Below, piece after piece: positions 38,769 to 47,500 of a stretch of DNA of 64,000 nt. The stretch spans positions 1-64,000 of the forward strand of contig CAMFJD010000001.1 of assembly GCA_945956935.1 (NCBI GenBank), given 5' to 3'. Position 1 is the first letter of the stretch; each line of letters opens with the position of its first letter. The translations under genes and the position numbers were made by a program. The DNA is from an uncultured Bacillota bacterium. GTDB lineage: Bacteria; Bacillota_I; Bacilli_A; Culicoidibacterales; ZOR0006. The notes beneath the pieces were generated by a model. It ran no database searches. It had not been told where the DNA came from and saw only the letters and a program-made list of their open reading frames with translations.

Positions 38769-41306
38769 ATGTTACAGAAAAAAATGTCAATTATTTCATT
38801 ATTCACAGTTGTTGGAGTTGTTGGACAGTTGCTTTTACATGTATTTTCTTCAGTTATACTGGTTTTAGCAATGTCATCAATCAATATAGAGAATATTGAA
38901 AATAATGTATCATACACCCAAGATGGGATAGGTATTGAACAAGAAGCAAAAAAGCTTTCTGAAACACAAATAGAAGTGACAACGAAAGTGAAGACAACCG
39001 AAGAACTATCACAAATACTATTAATTCAAACACCACAAGAACAGTTTAATTTACAACATGATCCGAGTGTTATTCAAGTTGATGAAATACAAATAGATAT
39101 ATCAAAAGTTGAGTTATCTAATTTACCAGTTAATATAGAAGATAGTTCAATAACATTGAATTTAGAAAATAGTACAGTTGATATAAAAAGCGAAAATACT
39201 ATTTTTTTAAGTAGTGAATCAGAACAAACATTGCTTTTAGTTGGTAAGAACTTACAGGCGAATAAAGTATATGCGTTCACTGTAATATACGATATAAACG
39301 CTAATTCGAATCCGGCTGAGTTATCATTATTCAAGTCTGAAACACTACAGTATCAATCGGTGAATTCGATGAATGATTTGAAAAAAATTGATATATCAAC
39401 AATGTCGCCAAGTATTACTTTAACTACACCACAAGATGCAACATCACAAGAAGCGGAAAAACCAAATGATCCATCAATTGATGTACCATCAACACCTGAT
39501 GATAGTATATCAGAAGGAAGTTCTATTGTTGAATCACCCGGACAAGATACAGTTGACTATGGAATAGTTCTCCCCGAAAAAGAATCCGAAATTTTTCCAG
39601 CAATTGCTTCATTCACACCATTGGTAGAAAATGATTTAGGACTAGAAAAAACGGCAACATTGCAATCAAACGGTGAATATGTTGTTAATTTGACTGTTAA
39701 TGGAAATCCAACAATTGTTCCACCTACTGAGGTTGATATTGTTATGATTCTAGATGATTCAGGGAGTATGGCTGGAACAAGCTTAACTAATTTGAAAATA
39801 GCAGCTAAGAATTTTGTTACAAGCTTAGTCACTACAGATACAGATGTACGTATTTCATTACTACGATTTAATACGAATGCAACCCTTTATCAAGGTTGGT
39901 CATCTAATGCATCAGATTTAAATACGAAAATCGATGCTATTACAGCGGCTGGTGGGACAAACACACAGGATGCATATATTAAGGCAAATACACAACTTAA
40001 AACTGCGAGAACAGGTGCTCAAAAGTACATCATTTTATTTACAGATGGATTTCCAACATTTTATAATCAACCATGTAACGTTGGGACAACTAATCCATAT
40101 TTAGGAAGTTTAGGTGTGTGTGGACCTGGTGGAAATACAACCGCAGTTGAAATAAGTAAAACTATTACTGCATATAATACGTTAGTTTCAGATAACTATG
40201 GTGTAGAGACGTATGCTATTGGTTTATTTACGACTTCAGATGCAAATGCCCAAGCAACGGCGAAAGGCTTGTTATATCAATTACAAAATCAAGAAACAAC
40301 ACAACAAGCATACTCGGATAAATATTTTACAAATAATCCGACGACATTGAACACAATATTTACAAATTTAGCGACTACGATAAAAGGTAAAATTTATACA
40401 GAAATGGCATATAAAACGTACATAAGTGATGTTGTTACAGGACAATTTTCATTGGCGAGCAATCCTAACTTTAGATATATCAATCATCTAGGGCAAACCG
40501 TTACTTTAACAGAGGTCAGTGGAACACCGGACGTTGGACAAGTACAGAGAGTAAAAGTAAAATGCGACAATATATCAACACCAGGAACTACTACAGATGA
40601 TTGTGATAAAATTGTTGTAAATTTAGGGACTATTCAGACGCCGAAAATTCAAGTGCTATTTAATGTAAAAGCACGTGATCCATATTATGGATCTTATTCG
40701 GGTGGAACAGACACAAATATTCGTGCAGATATATCATTTACAGGGATTTTGGATAATTTACTCTATAATAGAGAGTTTCCAATTCCAAAAGTAGATCTCC
40801 CATTTATTCAGGGGAGTATAACAGTAGTGAAAGATATTAATAATTATAATTCAGATCAAAAGTTTAATATATTGGTTGAAGGTGTCAATACAACTCAGAA
40901 ATTTGGATTCGATGTACAAGAAGGAGTAGCTAATAGCGAGGTGCTACAATTTTACTTGAAAGATGTAAATACGGATATTCAGCCAAATATTGATTATTCT
41001 AAAGGATATGTAACAATAGGACAGTTCACAGTAAAAGAAATTGTGCCGGAAAATTATGAATTAGTATCTGTTCAATACTGTTATGATAGTAATGCAACAA
41101 CAGCGGGATGCCAAGGAACATGGCAAAGTGGTAATTTTACACTCAATAAAGATACACCACATATATACATACTTGTGACAAATAAAGTTGTCAATAATAC
41201 ATATTGGTACGATAGAGCAGAACTTGAGAATAATTTGCCATATACATATCTTGAACCTGTGGTGGCGTGGTTAAGCAGAAAAGATGAGAATTTAGACATA
41301 GCATAA
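38769..41306 (+). CDS. Large von Willebrand A surface protein with SpaA-like C-terminus (operon A, gene 4)
   Basis: An 845-residue secreted protein: signal sequence (about 1-37), an N-terminal beta-rich region, a Ser/Pro/Asp linker (about 220-260), one vWA domain with an intact MIDAS (DDSGS at 329-333, GGTNTQ, FTDGFP), and a C-terminal region like SpaA/Cna-B (ITVVKDINN, FTVKEIVPENY, then ILVTNK). Cys pairs occur in the vWA loop, before the SpaA part (VKCDN/DDCDK) and within it (QYCYDS/AGCQG). There is no LPxTG, no C-terminal helix, and the tail ends in a WYD-containing segment shared with the paralogue at 44587. Probably an adhesive tip or fibre-associated adhesin. GGGAGGA precedes the ATG. 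Confidence 0.8.
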   Translation: MLQKKMSIISLFTVVGVVGQLLLHVFSSVILVLAMSSINIENIENNVSYTQDGIGIEQEAKKLSETQIEVTTKVKTTEELSQILLIQTPQEQFNLQHDPSVIQVDEIQIDISKVELSNLPVNIEDSSITLNLENSTVDIKSENTIFLSSESEQTLLLVGKNLQANKVYAFTVIYDINANSNPAELSLFKSETLQYQSVNSMNDLKKIDISTMSPSITLTTPQDATSQEAEKPNDPSIDVPSTPDDSISEGSSIVESPGQDTVDYGIVLPEKESEIFPAIASFTPLVENDLGLEKTATLQSNGEYVVNLTVNGNPTIVPPTEVDIVMILDDSGSMAGTSLTNLKIAAKNFVTSLVTTDTDVRISLLRFNTNATLYQGWSSNASDLNTKIDAITAAGGTNTQDAYIKANTQLKTARTGAQKYIILFTDGFPTFYNQPCNVGTTNPYLGSLGVCGPGGNTTAVEISKTITAYNTLVSDNYGVETYAIGLFTTSDANAQATAKGLLYQLQNQETTQQAYSDKYFTNNPTTLNTIFTNLATTIKGKIYTEMAYKTYISDVVTGQFSLASNPNFRYINHLGQTVTLTEVSGTPDVGQVQRVKVKCDNISTPGTTTDDCDKIVVNLGTIQTPKIQVLFNVKARDPYYGSYSGGTDTNIRADISFTGILDNLLYNREFPIPKVDLPFIQGSITVVKDINNYNSDQKFNILVEGVNTTQKFGFDVQEGVANSEVLQFYLKDVNTDIQPNIDYSKGYVTIGQFTVKEIVPENYELVSVQYCYDSNATTAGCQGTWQSGNFTLNKDTPHIYILVTNKVVNNTYWYDRAELENNLPYTYLEPVVAWLSRKDENLDIA

Positions 41307-41316
41307 GTACAATGTG

Positions 41317-41346
41317 GGGGAATATTATCTTTAATATTCCCCTTTT
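41317..41346 (+). terminator. Terminator of operon A
   Basis: GGGGAATATT/AATATTCCCC with a 6-nt loop and T4, between the vWA gene and sipW. Confidence 0.85.
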
Positions 41347-41455
41347 AAAATTGCATGATTTTTTAGAAATCTATATCTATTTTTAAGGACAGAAGAAATT
41401 TACTAGAGGTATACTTGGTCAGGACTATTGTATTTATATGAAGGAGGTGGAATTT

Positions 41456-41932
41456 ATGCAAAAAAGATGGGATATAGTTTTGACAGGCATAGTCGTGATA
41501 GCTGTAGGCTTATTTTTAGCACTAGCATTAGGATGGTTACCAATAAAAGCACATATAGTTTTATCAGGGAGCATGGAACCAACTATTCCAACAGGTAGTC
41601 TTGTATTCTCGACAACAATTAATCCCGAAAAACTCGAAGTTGCAGATGAACTTGTATTTCAAGTAGGTGGATCTGTTGTGACGCATCGAATTGTAGAAAT
41701 ACATACTAATTCAGATAATACACGAGAATTTGTGACGCGAGGAGATGCAAATAATACGAATGATGCGACAGCAATCAATCAAAATCAAGTGATTGGGAAA
41801 GTAATCGGACATATACCTATTATAGGGAAGATATTATTATTCATTCAACAAAATTTATTAATATCAACTGTAATTATAGTAGTAACTATTTTAGGAAGCT
41901 CAGCAATCATTGAACGATGGAAAAAATCATAG
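41456..41932 (+). CDS. sipW: SipW-type (ER-type) signal peptidase I
   Basis: A 158-residue membrane signal peptidase with N- and C-terminal membrane helices (about 8-25 and 128-150). The catalytic serine is in VLSGSMEPTIPTG (Ser39), and the general base is His77 (THRIVEI) instead of the lysine of ordinary bacterial signal peptidases: the archaeal/eukaryotic-type arrangement that defines SipW. The RGDANN motif completes the site. SipW enzymes process TasA-like proteins, and four such substrates flank this gene. The ATG at 41456 follows GAAGGAGGTGG. Terminators on both sides suggest an independent transcript shared by operons A and B. Confidence 0.93.
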   Translation: MQKRWDIVLTGIVVIAVGLFLALALGWLPIKAHIVLSGSMEPTIPTGSLVFSTTINPEKLEVADELVFQVGGSVVTHRIVEIHTNSDNTREFVTRGDANNTNDATAINQNQVIGKVIGHIPIIGKILLFIQQNLLISTVIIVVTILGSSAIIERWKKS

Positions 41933-41940
41933 TTGAGAAG

Positions 41941-41969
41941 AAGGCACTTTAAAACAGTGTCTTTTTTTT
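41941..41969 (+). terminator. Terminator of sipW
   Basis: AAGGCACT/AGTGTCTT stem with T8, directly after the sipW stop. Confidence 0.85.
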
Positions 41970-42339
41970 GAAAAAACTTTCTGTTTAATAAAAGGATGGG
42001 CTATCTTAAGAGTGACATAAAATAAAAAATAAGATAAAAAAAGTTGATTTAGCTATTCATTTTATTTCTATAATCGAATAACAAATTAAGATGATGTATT
42101 TCACTATTTGATAATAAAAGTAAAATTTTATATTTGGATAATCATGAGAAACAAGACACAAATGTGAAGAAATAACTACGGTCATATTTATGTTTTTTTC
42201 AATAAAAAGAAATTGGTTGTAAAGGACAATAGAAAGAATGCTGAGTATACTGAAAAAGATTCCTTACTGAAAGAAGTAGATTGAAAAATAAAACAACGAA
42301 GAAAAGGAAGAGAAAAACTTTATAGGAGGTCATTTTAGC
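41970..42339. other. A-rich upstream region of surface operon B
   Basis: 370 bases without a gene, A-rich like the region before operon A. A TTGATT...TATAAT pair near 42045-42075 has a 19-nt spacer, so it is only a weak promoter candidate. TATAGGAGG precedes the next gene. Confidence 0.45.
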
Positions 42340-43239
42340 ATGACAAGTAACAAAAAACGTATTGTAATAACTTCAGCCGTTGCGGCAACATTATTTATTG
42401 GTGGGACAGCAGCATTTTTTACATCAAGTGACTTAATTACCAATATCTTCCAAACAGGAACAACGAAAACCGATAACCAAAATGAAGGAATCGATGTGAA
42501 TGAAAATTTCATCGGTAAAACACCCGGTCCAGATGGTATTTTCGGAACTTCAGACGATGTAACAGTGACATTTGATAATATTATTGATCCTGCTAAAGCA
42601 GGAGAAACAGTAGTAACAGTAGGGGACAATGGTTCTTATATTTCTGGAAATGGATCGACATATGTTCCAAATGCAAACGGAACATTTGATATTATTGCAC
42701 CGGATGGAACAAATACAGGTGGTAAAGCAATTGTTCAACCATCAACAGATCGTGATGGAAAGCCGATTTTCATCGTCGGACCCGCTGAAGTATTACCAGG
42801 GCAACTGTTTACAAAAGAAGTAGGAATTGATAGTGAAGCAAATTATAATCAACTTGTTCGTTCGAAATCAATTGTGACAATTTCTTCTTTGCCAGCAGGA
42901 AAAACTGAGGCAGAAGCATTACAGTATATTGATATTACATATAATTTAAATCGAGCAACGACAAATGGAATGGATGGTCAGTGGATTGGAACCGAACCAT
43001 CATCAACGACACTAGAAAGCGATTGGTTCTATTATAGTAAGGTATTAGGTCCAAGCCCAGCAAGAACGGCCGACGTTATTAAATCAGTACAATTAAAATC
43101 AGATGCACCAAACTGGATGAAAAATGTACAATTTACTGTATCAATTCAAGCAGAGAGTATTCAAGCGTCAGCAGATGTTTGGACAACAACATGGGGGAAA
43201 GCTTTGGCAGAATTACCAACAGAAGTAGACGGACAGTAA
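42340..43239 (+). CDS. TasA/camelysin-like SipW-dependent exported protein (operon B, gene 1)
   Basis: A 299-residue paralogue of the protein at 36551. The signal region ends GGTAAFFTSSDLITNIFQTG, nearly identical to that of operon A. Shared mature features are VLPGQLFTKEVGIDSEANYNQLVR, SDWFYYSKVLGP and VSIQAESIQASADVW. It has extra sequence of roughly 80 residues after the signal, starting TPGPDGIFGTSDDV, an Asp/Gly-rich motif that resembles calcium-binding repeats in other surface proteins, followed by YVPNANGTFDI. No cysteine and no anchor. Likely the main subunit of a second, related fibre. Confidence 0.8.
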   Translation: MTSNKKRIVITSAVAATLFIGGTAAFFTSSDLITNIFQTGTTKTDNQNEGIDVNENFIGKTPGPDGIFGTSDDVTVTFDNIIDPAKAGETVVTVGDNGSYISGNGSTYVPNANGTFDIIAPDGTNTGGKAIVQPSTDRDGKPIFIVGPAEVLPGQLFTKEVGIDSEANYNQLVRSKSIVTISSLPAGKTEAEALQYIDITYNLNRATTNGMDGQWIGTEPSSTTLESDWFYYSKVLGPSPARTADVIKSVQLKSDAPNWMKNVQFTVSIQAESIQASADVWTTTWGKALAELPTEVDGQ

Positions 43240-43246
43240 GTATGTG

Positions 43247-43284
43247 AGCACAAGTTACTTGAAAAAAGGTAGCTTGTGCTTTTC
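43247..43284 (+). terminator. Hairpin after gene 1 of operon B
   Basis: AGCACAAGTTAC pairs with GTAGCTTGTGCT (one G-U) around a 10-nt loop, followed by TTTT. It is the counterpart of the hairpin at 37351-37392, although the two stems share no sequence. Confidence 0.8.
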
Positions 43285-43313
43285 CGAATTTTAGCGGAAG
43301 GGAGTTTAGAATC

Positions 43314-43958
43314 ATGAAACAACTGTTCAATATTTTCTGTGTGTTTGGGATACTTTTGCGATTTTTTGTAATGCCAGTATACGCACAGCAAAGCGAATTA
43401 CCTATGACGATTGAATTGATTGGAGATGCTGTAAATCTATCGTTTACAGAGACAGAAGAAATCGGATTTGTTTATGACGGAGTCTTTTTACCAGGTGAAT
43501 CGGTGAAAAGAGTGTTGAAAATAAAAAATGAAAAAAATGTACCGTTTAGGCTGAGTTTTGAATTAGAGCGCGTATATTCAGATGTTGAGTATGATCTATT
43601 AGAAAAAATCAATATTGAAATATATGAAGGAGATGCTTTGCTATGTACAGGAGTTATTGATGAAAATAATTGTAATCAACGGCAATTTTATGTTGAGCTG
43701 AATCCAAATGATGAGCGTGAGTTAACGATGATTGCAACACTTTCTCTAGATGCAGGAAATGAATATAAAAATAAATATGCACAATATGATTGGATTTTTG
43801 ATGCTGTAGTTACAAAAATACCGACAACAAATAATTTATTGGTGAATACGGGTGCATATGCTGTAGAACTCATAACTGTAGGTGTATTGATAATGGGATT
43901 TTCTTTTTTAACTTCAAAAATACGAAATAAAAAAGGAGAAAAAAAACGTGAACAATAG
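43314..43958 (+). CDS. Sec-exported, C-terminally anchored surface protein (operon B, gene 2)
   Basis: A 214-residue paralogue of the protein at 37424 with the same layout: signal peptide (to about YAQQS), domain with FLPGESVKRVLKIKNEKNVPF, a Cys pair (Cys111, Cys120) in LLCTGVIDENNCNQRQFY, then LVNTG (176-180), a membrane helix (182-200) and a long basic tail. Where operon A has LVDTG this one has LVNTG at the same place before the helix. The preceding IPTT is also shared. GGAAGGGAG precedes the ATG. The stop overlaps gene 3 by 11 bases, so the two are translationally coupled. Confidence 0.75.
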   Translation: MKQLFNIFCVFGILLRFFVMPVYAQQSELPMTIELIGDAVNLSFTETEEIGFVYDGVFLPGESVKRVLKIKNEKNVPFRLSFELERVYSDVEYDLLEKINIEIYEGDALLCTGVIDENNCNQRQFYVELNPNDERELTMIATLSLDAGNEYKNKYAQYDWIFDAVVTKIPTTNNLLVNTGAYAVELITVGVLIMGFSFLTSKIRNKKGEKKREQ

Positions 43959-44559
43959 AATAAAAGCGTATGTGATTTTAGGACTAGTTTTGACCGTCTT
44001 CGTTACACTTATGATAGTTCCGTCTACGATGAGTTTTTTTAGTAATCGTGATGAAATAACAAATATTGTAGATAGTGGAAGTGTTGATATAGAAATCGTT
44101 GAAAAATTTATCCCACCGGCAACTTGGGATGGAATGAAGTATGAAAAGCAAGTTATGGTCAAAAATATTGGGAATAAGCAAGCAATAATTCGAGTTGCAC
44201 TACACCCATACTGGCTAGAAAAAGATGGCGTGACTCCATTTGCGGGTGATGTATCATTTATTCAAATGAATACTGTGAATATCGGTACTCAACCAGGGTG
44301 GATTGATGGAAGAGATGGTTATTATTACTATAATGCTCTTGTTGAGAGTGGACAAGAGACAAAAAAATTACTGGAATCATTGGAAACCAAAATTCCTGAA
44401 GAACTTTCAAAGAGATATATAGATAAACAAATAAATGTCGATGTGAAAGCAGAAGCAATTCAAGCAGACATTGAAACATATACAAAAGTATGGGTATCAT
44501 TATCTCAAAGTAATAGTGAAATCGATAGCTACTTGAGAATATTAATGAAACAAAGGTAA
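43948..44559 (+). CDS. Second SipW-type exported protein (operon B, gene 3)
   Basis: A 203-residue paralogue of the protein at 38116. It starts at a GTG, with AAAGGAG upstream, inside the end of gene 2. After the hydrophobic segment comes the SipW-type motif MSFFSNRDEITNIVDSG and VDIEI. The mature part has VMVKNIGNKQAIIRVALHPYW, PGWIDGRDGYYYYNA and VDVKAEAIQ, matching its counterpart. No cysteine, no anchor. Predicted minor subunit or assembly partner of the second fibre. Confidence 0.75.
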   Translation: MNNRIKAYVILGLVLTVFVTLMIVPSTMSFFSNRDEITNIVDSGSVDIEIVEKFIPPATWDGMKYEKQVMVKNIGNKQAIIRVALHPYWLEKDGVTPFAGDVSFIQMNTVNIGTQPGWIDGRDGYYYYNALVESGQETKKLLESLETKIPEELSKRYIDKQINVDVKAEAIQADIETYTKVWVSLSQSNSEIDSYLRILMKQR

Positions 44560-44586
44560 TACAATGAGAAAAGGAGGAAATTAACT

Positions 44587-47500
44587 ATGTTGCGTACAAT
44601 AATATCTAAAATATCGGCATTTATAGCAATGATTTTTATAATTCAACCAGGAATAATGGTCTATGCCAGTGTAGAAGCATCGACAAAAGAGACAGTAGAG
44701 ATTATGCGTGTTCAAAGTGCAGATCCTTTTACACTTGTAGATGGTCAAATAAATATTAGTCAAGTGGCTGAATATGTATCTCCAAATCAATTATCTGTAG
44801 AAATCACACTGCAAGCATTAGAAAATGAAGATGAGTTACCCTTTGTGATGAATCAGCAAGTGTCTTCATTACTATCTGTTGACACTTCAACATATAAGAT
44901 TATTGATTCTGAAGGGCAATTAATAGAAGTAGAGAATGTAGAGACTGGTATACTAAGTGAGCCATTTGATACAGATTGGAAAATTGCTATGACTGAGTCG
45001 AATGAAATGAAAATGAGCGGTAAGTTAGTTGGATCAAAAGCCATAAAGATAACATACCAGGTATCTGTATCTTCGAATCAAACAGTTGGTGAAGAACACA
45101 TTTTCATTAAGAGTGAGATGCAATATAAATATAAAGATGAAGTAAGAGAGATAGATTTTATTGAATTGAATCCAGTTGTTGAATTAGGTGAAGGGATCGG
45201 TGAAAACAAGGATGTAAATACTGATGTAACGATTGCTGACAATGGAAAAGACTCTGCAATTGTCACTGAAGAAAAAGAAAATATGATAAGTGAAAGTGTG
45301 GAGTCATCAGAAATAACACCAGCACCCAAAGTACGCACTGCACGCTCAGTGTCAAATACAGTAATGTCAGATGTAAATACGACAACCACAACTAACGCTA
45401 ATGGGGACAATACATATACAGTTCAGTATAGTTTATCGGGGAACCAAGCAAACGTACAAGTACCGATAGATATTGCAATTTTGATAGATCGTACATCAAG
45501 TATGGGGCAACAGGGCTATGGATCAAATTCGTATATAAAAACAGCCATTGATCAATTGAATAGTATGTTATCAGATATGACTGCTTACTCTCAAAGTATA
45601 AGGTATAAAGTGTATAATATAGGTGGTTCATCAGCGAGTGCATGTACCGGAGGAATTGGGGCGAAGAGTGGATTTGGTGTAGGAAAATCTGCAGCAACGT
45701 ATATAAATCATATGACAACACAATCATGTAATGGTAATGATGTCACTAATTTAACATCAGCCTTAACAACTGTATATAATGATTTAGAGGGACCGAGTAC
45801 AAGTTTTTATGCAAAACGTGCAGATGCACAGCAAGTGATACTTATGTTAACGGATGGGGTAAGTAACCAAAATACTACAGGTCTTAATACGGCAATAAAT
45901 AATTTGAAAGCAATTAAGACAACTGTAAATGGTCAAAGTACGGCATTACAATGGTATACTGTAGGAATGAGGCCACTAACTGCCACAACAAATGAAGCAG
46001 CAATCCGGTCAACTTTGTTTCAGATGAATACAGCTTTTACAACACAAGGAGATTATGAGAGGAAAAGCCTTGTGACAGGAGGAACTGTTGAATTAGCAAA
46101 TGCACAAACATCACAAATTTTAAAAAGAGTCCAGATGTATATTGCCAATAATGTAGCTCAAAAAGCAAAATTGAATATGACTTTAAGTAGTGATTTTCAG
46201 TATGTGAGCATTCAAGATGAGATGAATGCACAAATAAATTATAGTGAAATTCCACACGTGTATGGTGTTACCTGGGGAATGAAAGTTACACCGAAAGCTA
46301 ATTTGAAACCGGGAACGTATCGCGTAGATCAAGGTCAAACAACGATAACCTATCAAGACGTTGAGGGTGTATCTAAAATAATAAATATTCCACCATTGTA
46401 TATGACTATTACAGCTCCGCCAAAAACGGATTTGAAAATAGATAAAACAGCAACAAAAATTGAAAAAAATTATCAACTAAATTTATCGGTAAATGGAAGT
46501 GAATCGAGTCAAAAAGCAGATATTGTTGTGATTTTAGATCGTTCTGGGAGCATGAGTGGCGAAAAAATGACAGCATTAAAAAGTGCGGCGAATAACTTTG
46601 TGGATGTTATGTTAGGTGGGAATGACTTAGATGTACAAATGTCATTAGTAACATTTGCAAACTCGGCAACTGCTGATCAGTATTGGACAGCAGATGCCAC
46701 AAAAGTGAAAGAACACATTGATAACACAATTGCAAGTGGTGGAACTAATACCGAAGCTTCTTATATAGAAGCGTTAAATTATTTGAAAACAGCCAGAAAA
46801 GATGCTCAAAAATATGTCGTTATGTTTACGGATGGATTACCGACATTTTATATTGATTCTAACGGTGCTATTGGTGGGAATGGGTCAGCTACGACCACTA
46901 CCGAAGTAACTAATACTAAAGAAGCATATAATAGTATTTTGACAACATATCCTCAGACACAGATGTATTCAATCGGCTTGTTTAGTGGTGCAACAGATAA
47001 TACAGCACAGCAATTACTATTTGACATGCAAAATCAAGAAACAAATCGCACAACGTATGTATCAAAATATTATACGAGCAATTCTCAGTCATTACAGCCA
47101 ATTTTCACGGCAATTGCGAATATTATTAAAACTCGAATTAGTGTATATGCAACGAATACTTTAATTTCTGATACTGTAGCATCGAATTTTGTTCTTGTAC
47201 CAAATAGTAGTGTTTATTATGTAAATCATTTAGGAGAAAAAATACAACTGAAGCAAGTTGTAACAACACCAAAAGTTGGAGAAGTACAATTAATAAAAGA
47301 TACTTGTAATGGTTTAATTCTAACTGAGACGAATCCAGCAATTTGTGATAAAATTATCGCTAATGTGGGAGATTTGGAAGTAGGTGGTGGAGTATTGACC
47401 CTGGAAATACAGTTAAGAGATGAGTCTTTTTTTGGTGAAGATATTCCCACAAATTCACAAGCAACGATTGAGTATACAGATATTAAAAACCAAAATAAAG

